From NCBI GenBank assembly GCA_945878065.1, contig CAMDXA010000019.1, forward strand, positions 1 through 40,138: 40,138 nt of DNA, written 5' to 3'. Shown one piece after another: positions 16,668-24,850 of this stretch. This DNA comes from Bordetella parapertussis (GTDB taxonomy: Bacteria > Pseudomonadota > Gammaproteobacteria > Burkholderiales > Burkholderiaceae_C). The position numbers and the translations under genes were made by a program. The notes under the pieces were generated by a model. It had not been told where the DNA came from, did not search any database, and saw nothing but the letters and a program-made list of their open reading frames with translations. How positions within the stretch are numbered: position 1 is the stretch's first letter; every line of letters begins with the position of its first letter.

Positions 16668-18110
16668 ATGCACGATCCCATCAAATCAACTGTTGCTGGA
16701 CCTTATGACTTCTCCAAAGCCCGTGTGCTGGTGGTGGGTGATGTCATGCTTGACCGTTATTGGTACGGTCAATCAAACAGAATTTCCCCGGAAGCGCCGG
16801 TGGTGGTGGTCAATATCAACCAAGAAGAAATTCGCTTAGGCGGCGCTGGAAATGTGGCCGCCAATGTCGCCGCTTTGGGTGCGAAAGCTTTGTTGATGGG
16901 GCTGATTGGCGATGACCAAGACGGCATTCAAATGCAATCGTTATTGCAGCAAAACAATATTGATTCGCATCTTTTAAAATTGCCCGGCATCAAAACCATT
17001 GTCAAAAATCGGGTGGTCTCAAGACAGCAACAGATGATTCGACTTGATTTTGAGTCGTCTTATGGCAATTGGGCGACCCCACAATTTAACGCCACTTACC
17101 AAAAAATATTGTCTGAAGTTGACGTGGTCATTTTGTCCGATTACGGCAAAGGAACCTTGGTCGAAATTGAGCAATTGATCGATGGCGCCCGTCAAAAAGG
17201 AGTTCCGGTTCTGATTGATACCAAGGGCAAGGATTTTGAGAAATACAGACATGCCACAGCCATCACCCCGAATTTGCATGAATTTGAAGCAGTGGTGGGG
17301 CCGTGTCCGCAAGTCTCTGACATTGAAAGCAAAGGCGAATTGTTAAGGCAATCGCTGGATATGCAAGCTGTGCTGGTCACGCGCAGCGAAAAAGGCATGA
17401 GTTTGATGGCTAAAGAGCAAAGTCCATTGCACATACCTACTGAGGCAAAAGAAGTCTTTGACGTCACCGGTGCAGGTGACACGGTGATTGCGACTTTGTC
17501 AGTCGCGCTGGCCTCCGGTTTTTCGTTGAGCCAAGCCGCGGTTCTGTCCAATAAAGCCGCAGGTGTGGTGGTCTCAAAACTAGGAACTGCTGTTATACAT
17601 ATTGATGAATTGAATCAGCAGACACAACAAAATGCGAAACCTGTAGCGATTTATACAGAAACACAATTAAAAACAATCATTCGCAAAGCGCAGTCAGAGT
17701 CATTGACAGTGGTGATGACCAATGGATGCTTTGATATTTTGCATCCTGGACACATAGATTATTTAGAAAAAGCCAGAGCCCTTGGCGATATGTTGTTCGT
17801 TGCAGTCAATGATGATGAATCGGTCAAGCGCTTGAAGGGTGATTCACGGCCTATCAATCCCGTGGATTCAAGAATGAAAATGCTCGCAGCACTGGCCTGT
17901 GTGAACGGTGTTGTTTCTTTTTCAGACGATACCCCTGAAACGCTTTATTGTCATTTGTTGCCCGACGTATTGGTCAAAGGCGGCGACTATGAAGTCCATC
18001 AAATTGCCGGGGCAGAGTGTGTGTTGAAAAACAATGGCAAAGTGATGGCGCTTGACTTCTTAGAAGGTTATTCATCCTCAGAAATCATCAAAAAAATAAA
18101 AAATGGATAG
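16668..18110 (+). CDS. hldE: Bifunctional heptose 7-phosphate kinase / heptose 1-phosphate adenylyltransferase
   Basis: Supplies two steps of the ADP-heptose pathway. The 480 residues (E. coli 477) have an N-terminal PfkB-type kinase (about 15-330: VGDVMLDRYWYG, GGAGNVAAN, anion hole and base G268-A-G-D271) fused to a nucleotidyltransferase (about 340-480: NGCFDILHPGH with H359-x-G-H362, and later YSSSEIIKKI). ATG 16668 was chosen; an earlier TTG frame start lies inside gmhA. Fusion in one protein is normal in Gram-negative bacteria; some betaproteobacteria keep them separate. GC content begins to fall within this gene toward the AT-rich island. The phosphatase GmhB needed between the two activities is not encoded here. 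Confidence 0.96.
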   Translation: MHDPIKSTVAGPYDFSKARVLVVGDVMLDRYWYGQSNRISPEAPVVVVNINQEEIRLGGAGNVAANVAALGAKALLMGLIGDDQDGIQMQSLLQQNNIDSHLLKLPGIKTIVKNRVVSRQQQMIRLDFESSYGNWATPQFNATYQKILSEVDVVILSDYGKGTLVEIEQLIDGARQKGVPVLIDTKGKDFEKYRHATAITPNLHEFEAVVGPCPQVSDIESKGELLRQSLDMQAVLVTRSEKGMSLMAKEQSPLHIPTEAKEVFDVTGAGDTVIATLSVALASGFSLSQAAVLSNKAAGVVVSKLGTAVIHIDELNQQTQQNAKPVAIYTETQLKTIIRKAQSESLTVVMTNGCFDILHPGHIDYLEKARALGDMLFVAVNDDESVKRLKGDSRPINPVDSRMKMLAALACVNGVVSFSDDTPETLYCHLLPDVLVKGGDYEVHQIAGAECVLKNNGKVMALDFLEGYSSSEIIKKIKNG

Positions 18111-18112
18111 AG

Positions 18113-18856
18113 ATGGATAAATTATCTGTTGATGCTGTTTTTGTTTTGTCTGTCAGAACATTTGAGGACAGGATAAAGCATGTCAAACAACAAATGGCAT
18201 TGCACCAAATACCCTACCAATTTATTTTCGAATTTGACATACCAGAGCTCAATACAGAGTTGCTTCTGAATACATTTGAAACTGAAAATGTTCTAGATCG
18301 ACCTCAGCAATCATTGGTTCTCAAACATATTCATGCTTGGCGTTTATGCGTTGAATACAACTTTAAAAATATTCTGGTGTTTGAAGATGATGTCATCCTT
18401 AAACCCAACTTTGTGAGCAGACTCAATGATGCGGTTAATGATTTGGAGAGAAAGCAGAATCCGTATTTGCTTTATTTGGGCGGGGCGGATACCAAAGTTC
18501 CGGATGCATTCTTATTGAGCAACGAAGATATTATTGAGCAACCGATTGCAACAGCAGAAGCGTATGCCACAAACAATCAGGCATGTGCCGAAAGAATAGA
18601 TTGGTTGACTAAAACCAAAGTTAATTTGCCTGCTGATTTTTTACTCAGGGCAATGGACTCGCAGTGTGGCATCAAACAATATTGGTTAAAAGAACATATT
18701 GCTGAACAGGGCAGTGTCACCGGCGTATTTGAATCGAGCCTAGATAAACAAAGACAAAAACACTCTTTACTATTTAATTATCTTAGGTATGAATGGCAAA
18801 AAATAAACAGAAAAAAGCTTAGAAAACTTAGCGCAATGATCAAGTCTAAATTTTAA
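18113..18856 (+). CDS. Family 25 glycosyltransferase (LOS/LPS core type)
   Basis: Predicted cytoplasmic transferase adding a sugar (galactose in many characterised members) to the LPS outer core. The 247 residues match the GT25 layout: VFVLSVRTFEDRIKHVKQQM near the N terminus, KHIHAWRLCVEY, and the nucleotide-sugar motif VFEDDVIL (about 90-97), with a basic C-terminal tail. The start lies two bases after the hldE stop, so it is co-transcribed. Composition is much more AT-rich than the flanking genome, suggesting acquired DNA. The sugar and linkage cannot be predicted. Confidence 0.85.
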   Translation: MDKLSVDAVFVLSVRTFEDRIKHVKQQMALHQIPYQFIFEFDIPELNTELLLNTFETENVLDRPQQSLVLKHIHAWRLCVEYNFKNILVFEDDVILKPNFVSRLNDAVNDLERKQNPYLLYLGGADTKVPDAFLLSNEDIIEQPIATAEAYATNNQACAERIDWLTKTKVNLPADFLLRAMDSQCGIKQYWLKEHIAEQGSVTGVFESSLDKQRQKHSLLFNYLRYEWQKINRKKLRKLSAMIKSKF

Positions 18857-18857
18857 T

Positions 18858-20072
18858 ATGAAAATAATCAAAATAGAACTTTTACAATTTATTTTCACGA
18901 TTATCATTGCGCTCTGTATTATTTCGCCGCCCTTGGCAAACTTGTTTGAGGTTATTCTTTTCTTTGGATTATTTTTTTGTAGTACGGCACATGAAAACTT
19001 GATGCGTTATGTAAAAACACTAGACTTTAAAATCCATTTAGGCTTTGTTTTTATATTATTATTGGGTTTCTTGTATCCGTTGGTAGATACACAAACCTAT
19101 TTTACAAGTATCTTAAATTGGAGAAAATTTTTATTGCTACCTGTTGGCATTATTTTATTTTATGATGGCCACATTCAAAAGCAAAAAGCACTCAAAATCA
19201 TTTTCTTTTTGATATTGTCACTGACATTTATTAACTTAGTATATAAATCACATGGATTGTTCTTTTTTAATAATCAAGTCATTCGTTATGAAATAGGAAC
19301 TACCTCCTCTGAGGGCATGTTTGTTTCAGCAGCATTGGCAATTATTTTGTCTTCCATGATAAGCAAATCTAATGGGTTTGGAAAACTTAAAATATTTGAA
19401 ATAATGTCGGTCATATTTTTGGTGGTGTATATTGCATTGTTTACCACAGGTAGAAGTGGCTATCTTGCAATGCTGGCTATTTTAATTTTTATGGCACTTA
19501 AATACATTAAAGTGTGTAATATACATAAAAATCTGAAATCTTGGATAATGATAGCGGTTGTTGCATTTTTGGCGATTTTTTTGCTGATGAGTAGTAAAAC
19601 ATCTTCTGATCGTATTACCCAAGCAATAGTTGAGTTACAACAATCTGATAAAAACGCCAACGAAAATGTAGTGACTTCCATAGGTCAAAGAGTTATTTTT
19701 TGGAATAATACGATTGAGATGATTCCAAAATACTTCTTATTAGGGGCAGGCACAGGCGCATTCAAGGCGGCTTATACAGAGCAAGTCGCGGACAAAACTG
19801 GTTTAGTCGCCGCCATCACACAAGACCCCCACAATCAATACCTGAAAATTTTGATAGAGCAAGGCATACTAGGTTTAGTCCTTTTTTTATTCATGATCGT
19901 AAGAACATTAATAGATACAAATGCTGATAACGATAATTATTTATTAGGTTCGGCCGTTGTTTTCATTTGGATACTAACGAGTTGCTTTAATGCACATTTT
20001 ACTACCTTCATGGAGGGTACATTTATCTGGGGCTGGATGGGTTTGATGAATAGACACACAAGTAAAATATGA
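18858..20072 (+). CDS. O-antigen ligase/polymerase-like membrane protein (WaaL/Wzy type)
   Basis: A 404-residue inner-membrane protein with about ten to twelve hydrophobic segments. The Wzy_C-type features are TTGRSGYLAMLAIL (about 195-208), a periplasmic loop at about 235-325, and the conserved DPHNQYLKILIEQGILGLVL segment (about 323-342) whose histidine is important in WaaL enzymes. In this family it ligates O-antigen or a sugar to lipid A-core in the periplasm, or polymerises it; I favour ligase because it sits among core glycosyltransferases and no other Wzx/Wzy genes are here. It begins one base after the GT25 stop and overlaps the next gene by ATGA. Strongly AT-rich. Confidence 0.8.
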   Translation: MKIIKIELLQFIFTIIIALCIISPPLANLFEVILFFGLFFCSTAHENLMRYVKTLDFKIHLGFVFILLLGFLYPLVDTQTYFTSILNWRKFLLLPVGIILFYDGHIQKQKALKIIFFLILSLTFINLVYKSHGLFFFNNQVIRYEIGTTSSEGMFVSAALAIILSSMISKSNGFGKLKIFEIMSVIFLVVYIALFTTGRSGYLAMLAILIFMALKYIKVCNIHKNLKSWIMIAVVAFLAIFLLMSSKTSSDRITQAIVELQQSDKNANENVVTSIGQRVIFWNNTIEMIPKYFLLGAGTGAFKAAYTEQVADKTGLVAAITQDPHNQYLKILIEQGILGLVLFLFMIVRTLIDTNADNDNYLLGSAVVFIWILTSCFNAHFTTFMEGTFIWGWMGLMNRHTSKI

Positions 20073-21235
20073 AAATTCTTTTTAACGTCGGTGTTTTTGG
20101 TAAGCATGGGGTCGAACATGCTTTGATTAACTTATTGCCTCAAATTAAAATACCTGAGCTTCAATTATTTATACACGAAATTTATGAGCCTGATGTTAGA
20201 AGCCCGTTGTTAGAAAAAATAAAGGATTTCACGACTCACCTATGCAGTCTACCCAGAACATCGTTCTGGGGCAATGTACATATGAACAGAAGAAAAAAGT
20301 TAATTTATAAAATAATTGACGGATTAGGTATATTTAGCATACACACCATAGTTGCAAACTATATTAATAAAAAAGAGGTCAATTTTGTTATTGACTATGA
20401 TTTATCTTTATTGAGAAGTGTAAAAAAACTCAAGTCGCCAGTGATAGGCGTATTCCACTTCAGACCAAAAAACTTTAGAAGCGGCAACGCCGCAAAATTA
20501 AAAAGAATTGGTCAAAGATTAAAAAGCTATGACAAATTGATCGTCTTATGCCCAGAGATGCTCATTGAGGCATGTGAGGTTTGGCCATTCTTAACTGATA
20601 AATTCATCGTGATGCCAAACTCAATTGATATTTTTAATATCAATGAAAATTCTAAACAGTTGATTCAATTACCACCAGGAATCCAGCCTGAAAAATATTT
20701 TCTTACAATAGCAAGATTGACTCATCAAAAAAATATCAATTTAATGCTTGATGCATTCAATATGGCGAAAAGACGCGGTTGTGATTGGAAATTGATGGTC
20801 ATTGGTGAAGGCGAGGATAAGCCTAGTCTTTTGCAACAGGTGGAGAAATTAGGACTCACCGATTCGGTTGAATTCATAGGCTACAAAGTAAACCCCTATC
20901 CTTATATAAAAATGGCAGGGGCATTTGTGTCTAGTTCACGTGAAGAGGGATTCCCCGTGAGTTTGATTGAGGCATTGACCCTCATGTGTCCCATTATTGC
21001 ATTGGCTTGCCCTACTGGGCCGAAAGACATTCTTGAAGATGGCTCGTTAGGCAAACTTCTGGCCTTTACACAAACGGATCCAAATGAGTTAGCACATGCC
21101 ATGTACGAGATCAGTACTAAACAAGAAATAATTGCAAGCTATAAAACTAAAATGCAAAATAATGTCGATAAATACTCATCTGTCAAAATAGGTAATGATT
21201 TCACAAATTTCATCTTGTCATACCAAAGACAATGA
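20069..21235 (+). CDS. Family 4 glycosyltransferase (LPS core)
   Basis: Retaining GT-B enzyme of 388 residues. The C-terminal half carries the Glycos_transf_1 signature: TIARLTHQKNINLMLDAF, VIGEGEDKPSL, FIGYKVNPYPYIKMAGAFV, and the E-x7-E nucleotide-sugar site in SSREEGFPVSLIEAL. It belongs to the WaaG-like group in broad terms; acceptor and sugar are unknown. ATGA overlaps with both the upstream ligase-like gene and the downstream GT9 gene imply translational coupling. AT-rich like its neighbours. Confidence 0.88.
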   Translation: MKILFNVGVFGKHGVEHALINLLPQIKIPELQLFIHEIYEPDVRSPLLEKIKDFTTHLCSLPRTSFWGNVHMNRRKKLIYKIIDGLGIFSIHTIVANYINKKEVNFVIDYDLSLLRSVKKLKSPVIGVFHFRPKNFRSGNAAKLKRIGQRLKSYDKLIVLCPEMLIEACEVWPFLTDKFIVMPNSIDIFNINENSKQLIQLPPGIQPEKYFLTIARLTHQKNINLMLDAFNMAKRRGCDWKLMVIGEGEDKPSLLQQVEKLGLTDSVEFIGYKVNPYPYIKMAGAFVSSSREEGFPVSLIEALTLMCPIIALACPTGPKDILEDGSLGKLLAFTQTDPNELAHAMYEISTKQEIIASYKTKMQNNVDKYSSVKIGNDFTNFILSYQRQ

Positions 21236-22308
21236 AAATATTATTGGTCAGCACACAGAGAATTGGTGATGTACTATTAACAACGCCATTGATAAAATCA
21301 CTCAAAACAGCCTACCCGAATGCACTGATAGATATATTGGTATGCACAGATACTAGCGGGATTCTTGAAGGAAATAAAGATATCAATGCAGTGATTTCTA
21401 TTGAGAGAAATTCTAAGAAAACAGAACGATTCGCTGAAATTTACAGATTATGGAATCGTTACGACATTTCCATCACAACCATACCCTCTGACAGAGCGCG
21501 CATATATGCTTGGGCAGCAGCAAAGCAGCATGTCGGAACTTTTTTAGAAAATGACAGTTTTTTGTTTAAAAAACTGATGCACAAGAGTGTTTTGTTTGAT
21601 AACAAAGACACACACACAGTTGAAATGAATTTGAAAATATGCGAATTACTTGGCATTCCAAAGCAGGACAAAATAAGCATACCGCAAACGGCTATTGAAC
21701 ATCGATCACTGGATATCAAACGGCCCTATGCAGTCATACATCCATATCCCAAGTTTACTTACAAGTCTTGGTCTGTCAGTGAATGGCACAAACTTTTGCA
21801 ATATCTGTTGGACGATGGCTTTGCTGTCGTGATTAGCGGAGGTGCTGATGCAAATGAAATGAAGTATTGCGAAGCATTGGTCATTTCAAACCAAGTAAAA
21901 AATCTATCAGGCCAACTTTCATTGGCTGAGATAGCTGCTGTCATCAGCAAGGCGAATCTGTATATTGGCGTAGATACCTCAGTCACACATTTGGCCGCGG
22001 CCACTGGCGTCAAAGTTTTCGCTATTTATGGGCCAACAAATCCGGTCAAATGGGGACCTTGGCCGATAGCAAGAGATACACAAACCAGTCCTATTTGGTT
22101 GCGACATTCGCAAGTACCGCAAACTCATTCAAACATCACGTTGATACAAGGAAAACAAAGTTGTGTTCCGTGTGCAGAAGAAGGTTGTGATAGGCACATC
22201 AACAGTGAAAGCGAATGTTTAACTATGCTAAAAAGTGAAACTGTGATTCAAGAAATAAAAGCATTCTTATTATCAAGAAACATTCGCGATTCTTTGAAGC
22301 AGTTTTGA
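21232..22308 (+). CDS. Family 9 glycosyltransferase (heptosyltransferase-like)
   Basis: A second GT9 enzyme of 358 residues, distinct from WaaF. It has LLVSTQRIGDVLLTTPLIKSL at the N terminus, HPYPKFTYKSW and VDTSVTHLAAATGVKVFAIY in the donor half, GPTNPVKWGPWP, and a cysteine-bearing C-terminal tail (CVPCAEEGCDRH). Such paralogues transfer heptose or another sugar to the LPS core; which one is not decidable from sequence alone. Its stop lies 36 bases inside the convergent minus-strand glycosyltransferase gene. Base composition is AT-rich but closer to the genome than the ligase-like gene. Confidence 0.87.
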   Translation: MKILLVSTQRIGDVLLTTPLIKSLKTAYPNALIDILVCTDTSGILEGNKDINAVISIERNSKKTERFAEIYRLWNRYDISITTIPSDRARIYAWAAAKQHVGTFLENDSFLFKKLMHKSVLFDNKDTHTVEMNLKICELLGIPKQDKISIPQTAIEHRSLDIKRPYAVIHPYPKFTYKSWSVSEWHKLLQYLLDDGFAVVISGGADANEMKYCEALVISNQVKNLSGQLSLAEIAAVISKANLYIGVDTSVTHLAAATGVKVFAIYGPTNPVKWGPWPIARDTQTSPIWLRHSQVPQTHSNITLIQGKQSCVPCAEEGCDRHINSESECLTMLKSETVIQEIKAFLLSRNIRDSLKQF

Positions 22309-23052
22309 TTTATTAAAATCAGCTTTCGAACGGTTATTTTCAGGGTGGTATAGGTGCAGAACCTCTGTTGCAAATGAGCCTGACTTGCGTTTTACGCCTA
22401 AGCAATGAAGACGAAAAACCATGTCCGCATCTTCATGTCCCCAACCCTCAAAAGATTCATCGTAACCCTTGACTTGTTCATAATCGCTTCGCCAACAAGC
22501 AAAATTGCAGCCCTTGATGCCACGCCATTTAAAGCCCTGGTAGTAACGTATAGATGAATGACAGAATTTGAAATGAAAAGCTAAAAATTTATTGATGGAA
22601 CCAGTTAAGCGCTTGATCAACAAGCGCTGTTTGAAAAGAGAGAAATCCCAAACATTTTTTTGAATAAGTGCAGTAGTGAATGCCTTGTTGAGCAATACAC
22701 GACTACCGGTGACCATGTGATTATTTTCGCTCAGACACCGATGTCGGGCAATAAAATCTGGCTGGACAACGCAGTCACCGTCCAAAAAAATAAAATACTC
22801 TCCCGTGCAATAAGTCGCTGCTAAATTGCGTATTGCAGCAAGGCGAAAACCTGTATCCTCATGCCAAACGTGCGTGAGTGGTTGAAAACCAATTGATTTA
22901 AAAGAACCGACCAATTGCTTGGTGTCATTTTTTGAGCCATCATCAGCAACGATAATTTCAAAATTGGTATCAGTTTGCTGATTTAATGATTGCAAAACCA
23001 AACTCAAGGCATCAGGTCTGTTGTAAGTACTGACAATCACGCTAATTAACAC
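22273..23052 (-). CDS. Family 2 glycosyltransferase with GT7-like C-terminal motif
   Basis: GT-A fold transferase of 259 residues. The N terminus reads LISVIVSTYNRPDALSLVL with the VADDGS motif, the metal site is FLDGDCVV (about 93-100), and the C terminus has GCNFACWRSDYEQVKGYDE followed by FEGWGHEDADMVFRL, the conserved Glyco_transf_7C acidic motif. I start at GTG 23052 because AAAAGGTGA lies just upstream; the start overlaps the end of the preceding gene by 11 bases. The 3' end overlaps the plus-strand GT9 gene by 36 bases. The product probably adds an outer-core or O-unit sugar. Confidence 0.86.
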   Translation of the reverse strand: MLISVIVSTYNRPDALSLVLQSLNQQTDTNFEIIVADDGSKNDTKQLVGSFKSIGFQPLTHVWHEDTGFRLAAIRNLAATYCTGEYFIFLDGDCVVQPDFIARHRCLSENNHMVTGSRVLLNKAFTTALIQKNVWDFSLFKQRLLIKRLTGSINKFLAFHFKFCHSSIRYYQGFKWRGIKGCNFACWRSDYEQVKGYDESFEGWGHEDADMVFRLHCLGVKRKSGSFATEVLHLYHPENNRSKADFNKSKLLQRIANVS

Positions 23053-23806
23053 GATTCACCTTTTCGTGGAGTAGCCATAATTTCAAATACCTGTAATAAC
23101 TTCCTTCCGCATTGGAAATGGATACGGCAAGACCGTATGCGCCATCCAAAAAGCCCAATTTAAAAAAGTAAGTTCTGATAAAAGCCCATATGCCATGCAA
23201 AACAGCATTGAGGACACTGCTCCTTTTCCCAGCTAAAAAAGCTTGCTGGGCAGAGTCGGTTGAATAGCGATCAATTTTATTGAGCACTTGGCTGAAATTG
23301 TTCACACTGTAATGAAGCATGGGTGAGTTGAATTTTGAAACAGGGCTGTTAGTTAACAGTTTTTCATGCACCAAATGGTCTGAAAACCGCGCGGCTCCAC
23401 GTTTGAATAGCCGCGTGACGAAATCAGGGTTCCAGCCGGAATAATTGATCAAGCGCCCGCAATAATAGGAACGTCGTGGGATGGCGTAACAATCTCCTGG
23501 CGGATTAGACAGAACTGCTTGAATTTCATCTCGAAGTTCTTGCGTCAAGCGTTCATCAGCATCAATGGAAAGCACCCAGTTTTGGGTGGCCATATCGAGT
23601 GCGCGATTTTTTTGTGCGCCAAACCCGGGCCAGTCTGTGGGCGAAGAAATCACTGCGTTAAATGATGATGCAATGGCGAGCGTGTCATCTGAGCTTGAAG
23701 AATCAACAACCACAATCTCATGGGCAATATCTTTGACAGAAGACAAACAGCCATGCAGATTGGCTTGTTCATTGCGCGTGATGACGATAACTGAAAGAGT
23801 ATTCAT
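23042..23806 (-). CDS. WaaE/LgtF/KdtX-like family 2 glycosyltransferase
   Basis: GT-A enzyme of 254 residues matching the group that adds beta-linked glucose to inner-core heptose I in several Gram-negatives. Motifs: LSVIVITRNEQANLHGCL, VVVDSSSSDDT, WPGFGAQKNRAL (characteristic of the WaaE/KdtX group), and the metal-binding SIDADERLT. Length matches the group (about 250-260). No Shine-Dalgarno is seen before ATG 23806, and a TATACT box lies only five bases upstream of the ATG. The acceptor is inferred from family and neighbourhood. Confidence 0.87.
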   Translation of the reverse strand: MNTLSVIVITRNEQANLHGCLSSVKDIAHEIVVVDSSSSDDTLAIASSFNAVISSPTDWPGFGAQKNRALDMATQNWVLSIDADERLTQELRDEIQAVLSNPPGDCYAIPRRSYYCGRLINYSGWNPDFVTRLFKRGAARFSDHLVHEKLLTNSPVSKFNSPMLHYSVNNFSQVLNKIDRYSTDSAQQAFLAGKRSSVLNAVLHGIWAFIRTYFFKLGFLDGAYGLAVSISNAEGSYYRYLKLWLLHEKVNRVN

Positions 23807-23844
23807 AAATAAGTATATTCAACTTTGCCAAGAATCGATGGCGT

Positions 23845-24747
23845 TCATTGTCTGCGCAAACCCAAAAAAATGACCGCACCCACCACCAACAAAGCCCCAG
23901 CAATTTGCACTGGCTCGATGCGTTGCTCAAGTATGGCCCAACCTAATGCCAAAGCAAACACGGGTTCGACATTCATGATGGCGGTGTTGCCTGCTACGCC
24001 GAGTTTAGGCAAAACAGTGAACATCAGGGTGAAACCGCTGCCATACAAACACGTCAGGCCCAGCAAGCCCCACCACCCTAATTCTGTTTGCGGCCAGTGC
24101 GCGCCACCGTGCCAGCCAACCACTGCCAAAGCCACTGTACACGCCAAGACCAAGCTGAAAAACGTGCGGACCCTGCCATCCAACCCAGTGGTTTCGTGCT
24201 GTGTCCAAACCAGCACCATGCCGAAGCTCGCGGCCGCTGCCATGGCAAACGCCACGCCCGCGCCCATGACCGACCATTGCTGACGGGCTCCCAAGCCAGA
24301 GGCTGCTCCGGCCACATCCAGCGCAAGTGCCAGTCCTAGCAAAATAACAGGCATGGTCAGCAAAACCTGACGCTCAGGATGTTGTCGGTAAAACAAGCGA
24401 TTCCACAGAGCCGCCCACAGTGGATAGGTATTGAAAGCAAGCAAAGCCAGTGCCACAGGAAGCCTGGACACAGCGCCATACAAAAGCTGGCTTTGAGCGC
24501 CGATCATCACCCCGATCAACAGCAAGCCACGAAATTGTTGACGAGTCAAGCGCCACGGCACGCGACCGAACCATACCAACAGGCCCACCACCAACGCTGT
24601 GGAGCCGCTACGAACAGCGACAGCTGTGGCGATGTCTAAACCACTGTCAAACGCCAAACGCGCCGCCACATGGTTGGCCGCCATCAGCAAGGCCACCAGT
24701 AACAGGCTGGTAAATCCTTGCAAGCTCAAAGCTTTAGAAGAATTCAC
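23845..24747 (-). CDS. EamA-family (DMT) exporter
   Basis: Ten-helix drug/metabolite transporter of 300 residues with two EamA repeats (about 12-140 and 155-295). Repeat 1 ends in AFNTYPLWAALWNRLF; repeat 2 contains GFTLMFTVLPKLGVAGNTAIMNVEPVFALALGWAILEQRIEPVQ, quoted here as separate blocks: GVAGNTAIMNVEPVFALA and GWAILEQRIEPVQ. Such proteins export amino acids or other small metabolites; substrate unknown. The start is GTG 24747 since no ATG precedes the first helix; AGGA lies eleven bases upstream. It is divergent from uvrA and upstream of the two minus-strand glycosyltransferase genes. Confidence 0.88.
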   Translation of the reverse strand: MNSSKALSLQGFTSLLLVALLMAANHVAARLAFDSGLDIATAVAVRSGSTALVVGLLVWFGRVPWRLTRQQFRGLLLIGVMIGAQSQLLYGAVSRLPVALALLAFNTYPLWAALWNRLFYRQHPERQVLLTMPVILLGLALALDVAGAASGLGARQQWSVMGAGVAFAMAAAASFGMVLVWTQHETTGLDGRVRTFFSLVLACTVALAVVGWHGGAHWPQTELGWWGLLGLTCLYGSGFTLMFTVLPKLGVAGNTAIMNVEPVFALALGWAILEQRIEPVQIAGALLVVGAVIFLGLRRQ

Positions 24748-24850
24748 AGCAAAACAATCCTATGGAATGAAAGCGGCTGTAACAGAAAGAAACACATCTG
24801 AAATAAAGGATTGGCTATGATGGCAGGTTGCCCAAAATAAAACTGAACCC

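Noticed and set aside
22306..22321. TGATTT/AAATCA hairpin at the convergent end of GT9 and GT2
   Set aside because: The stem is only six A/T-rich pairs with no T tract on either strand, and it lies inside the GT2 coding region; not a convincing terminator.
24748..24850. LexA (SOS) box before uvrA
   Set aside because: CTGTAACAG is present at about 24777-24785, but it lacks the CTG-N10-CAG spacing of the enterobacterial LexA site.
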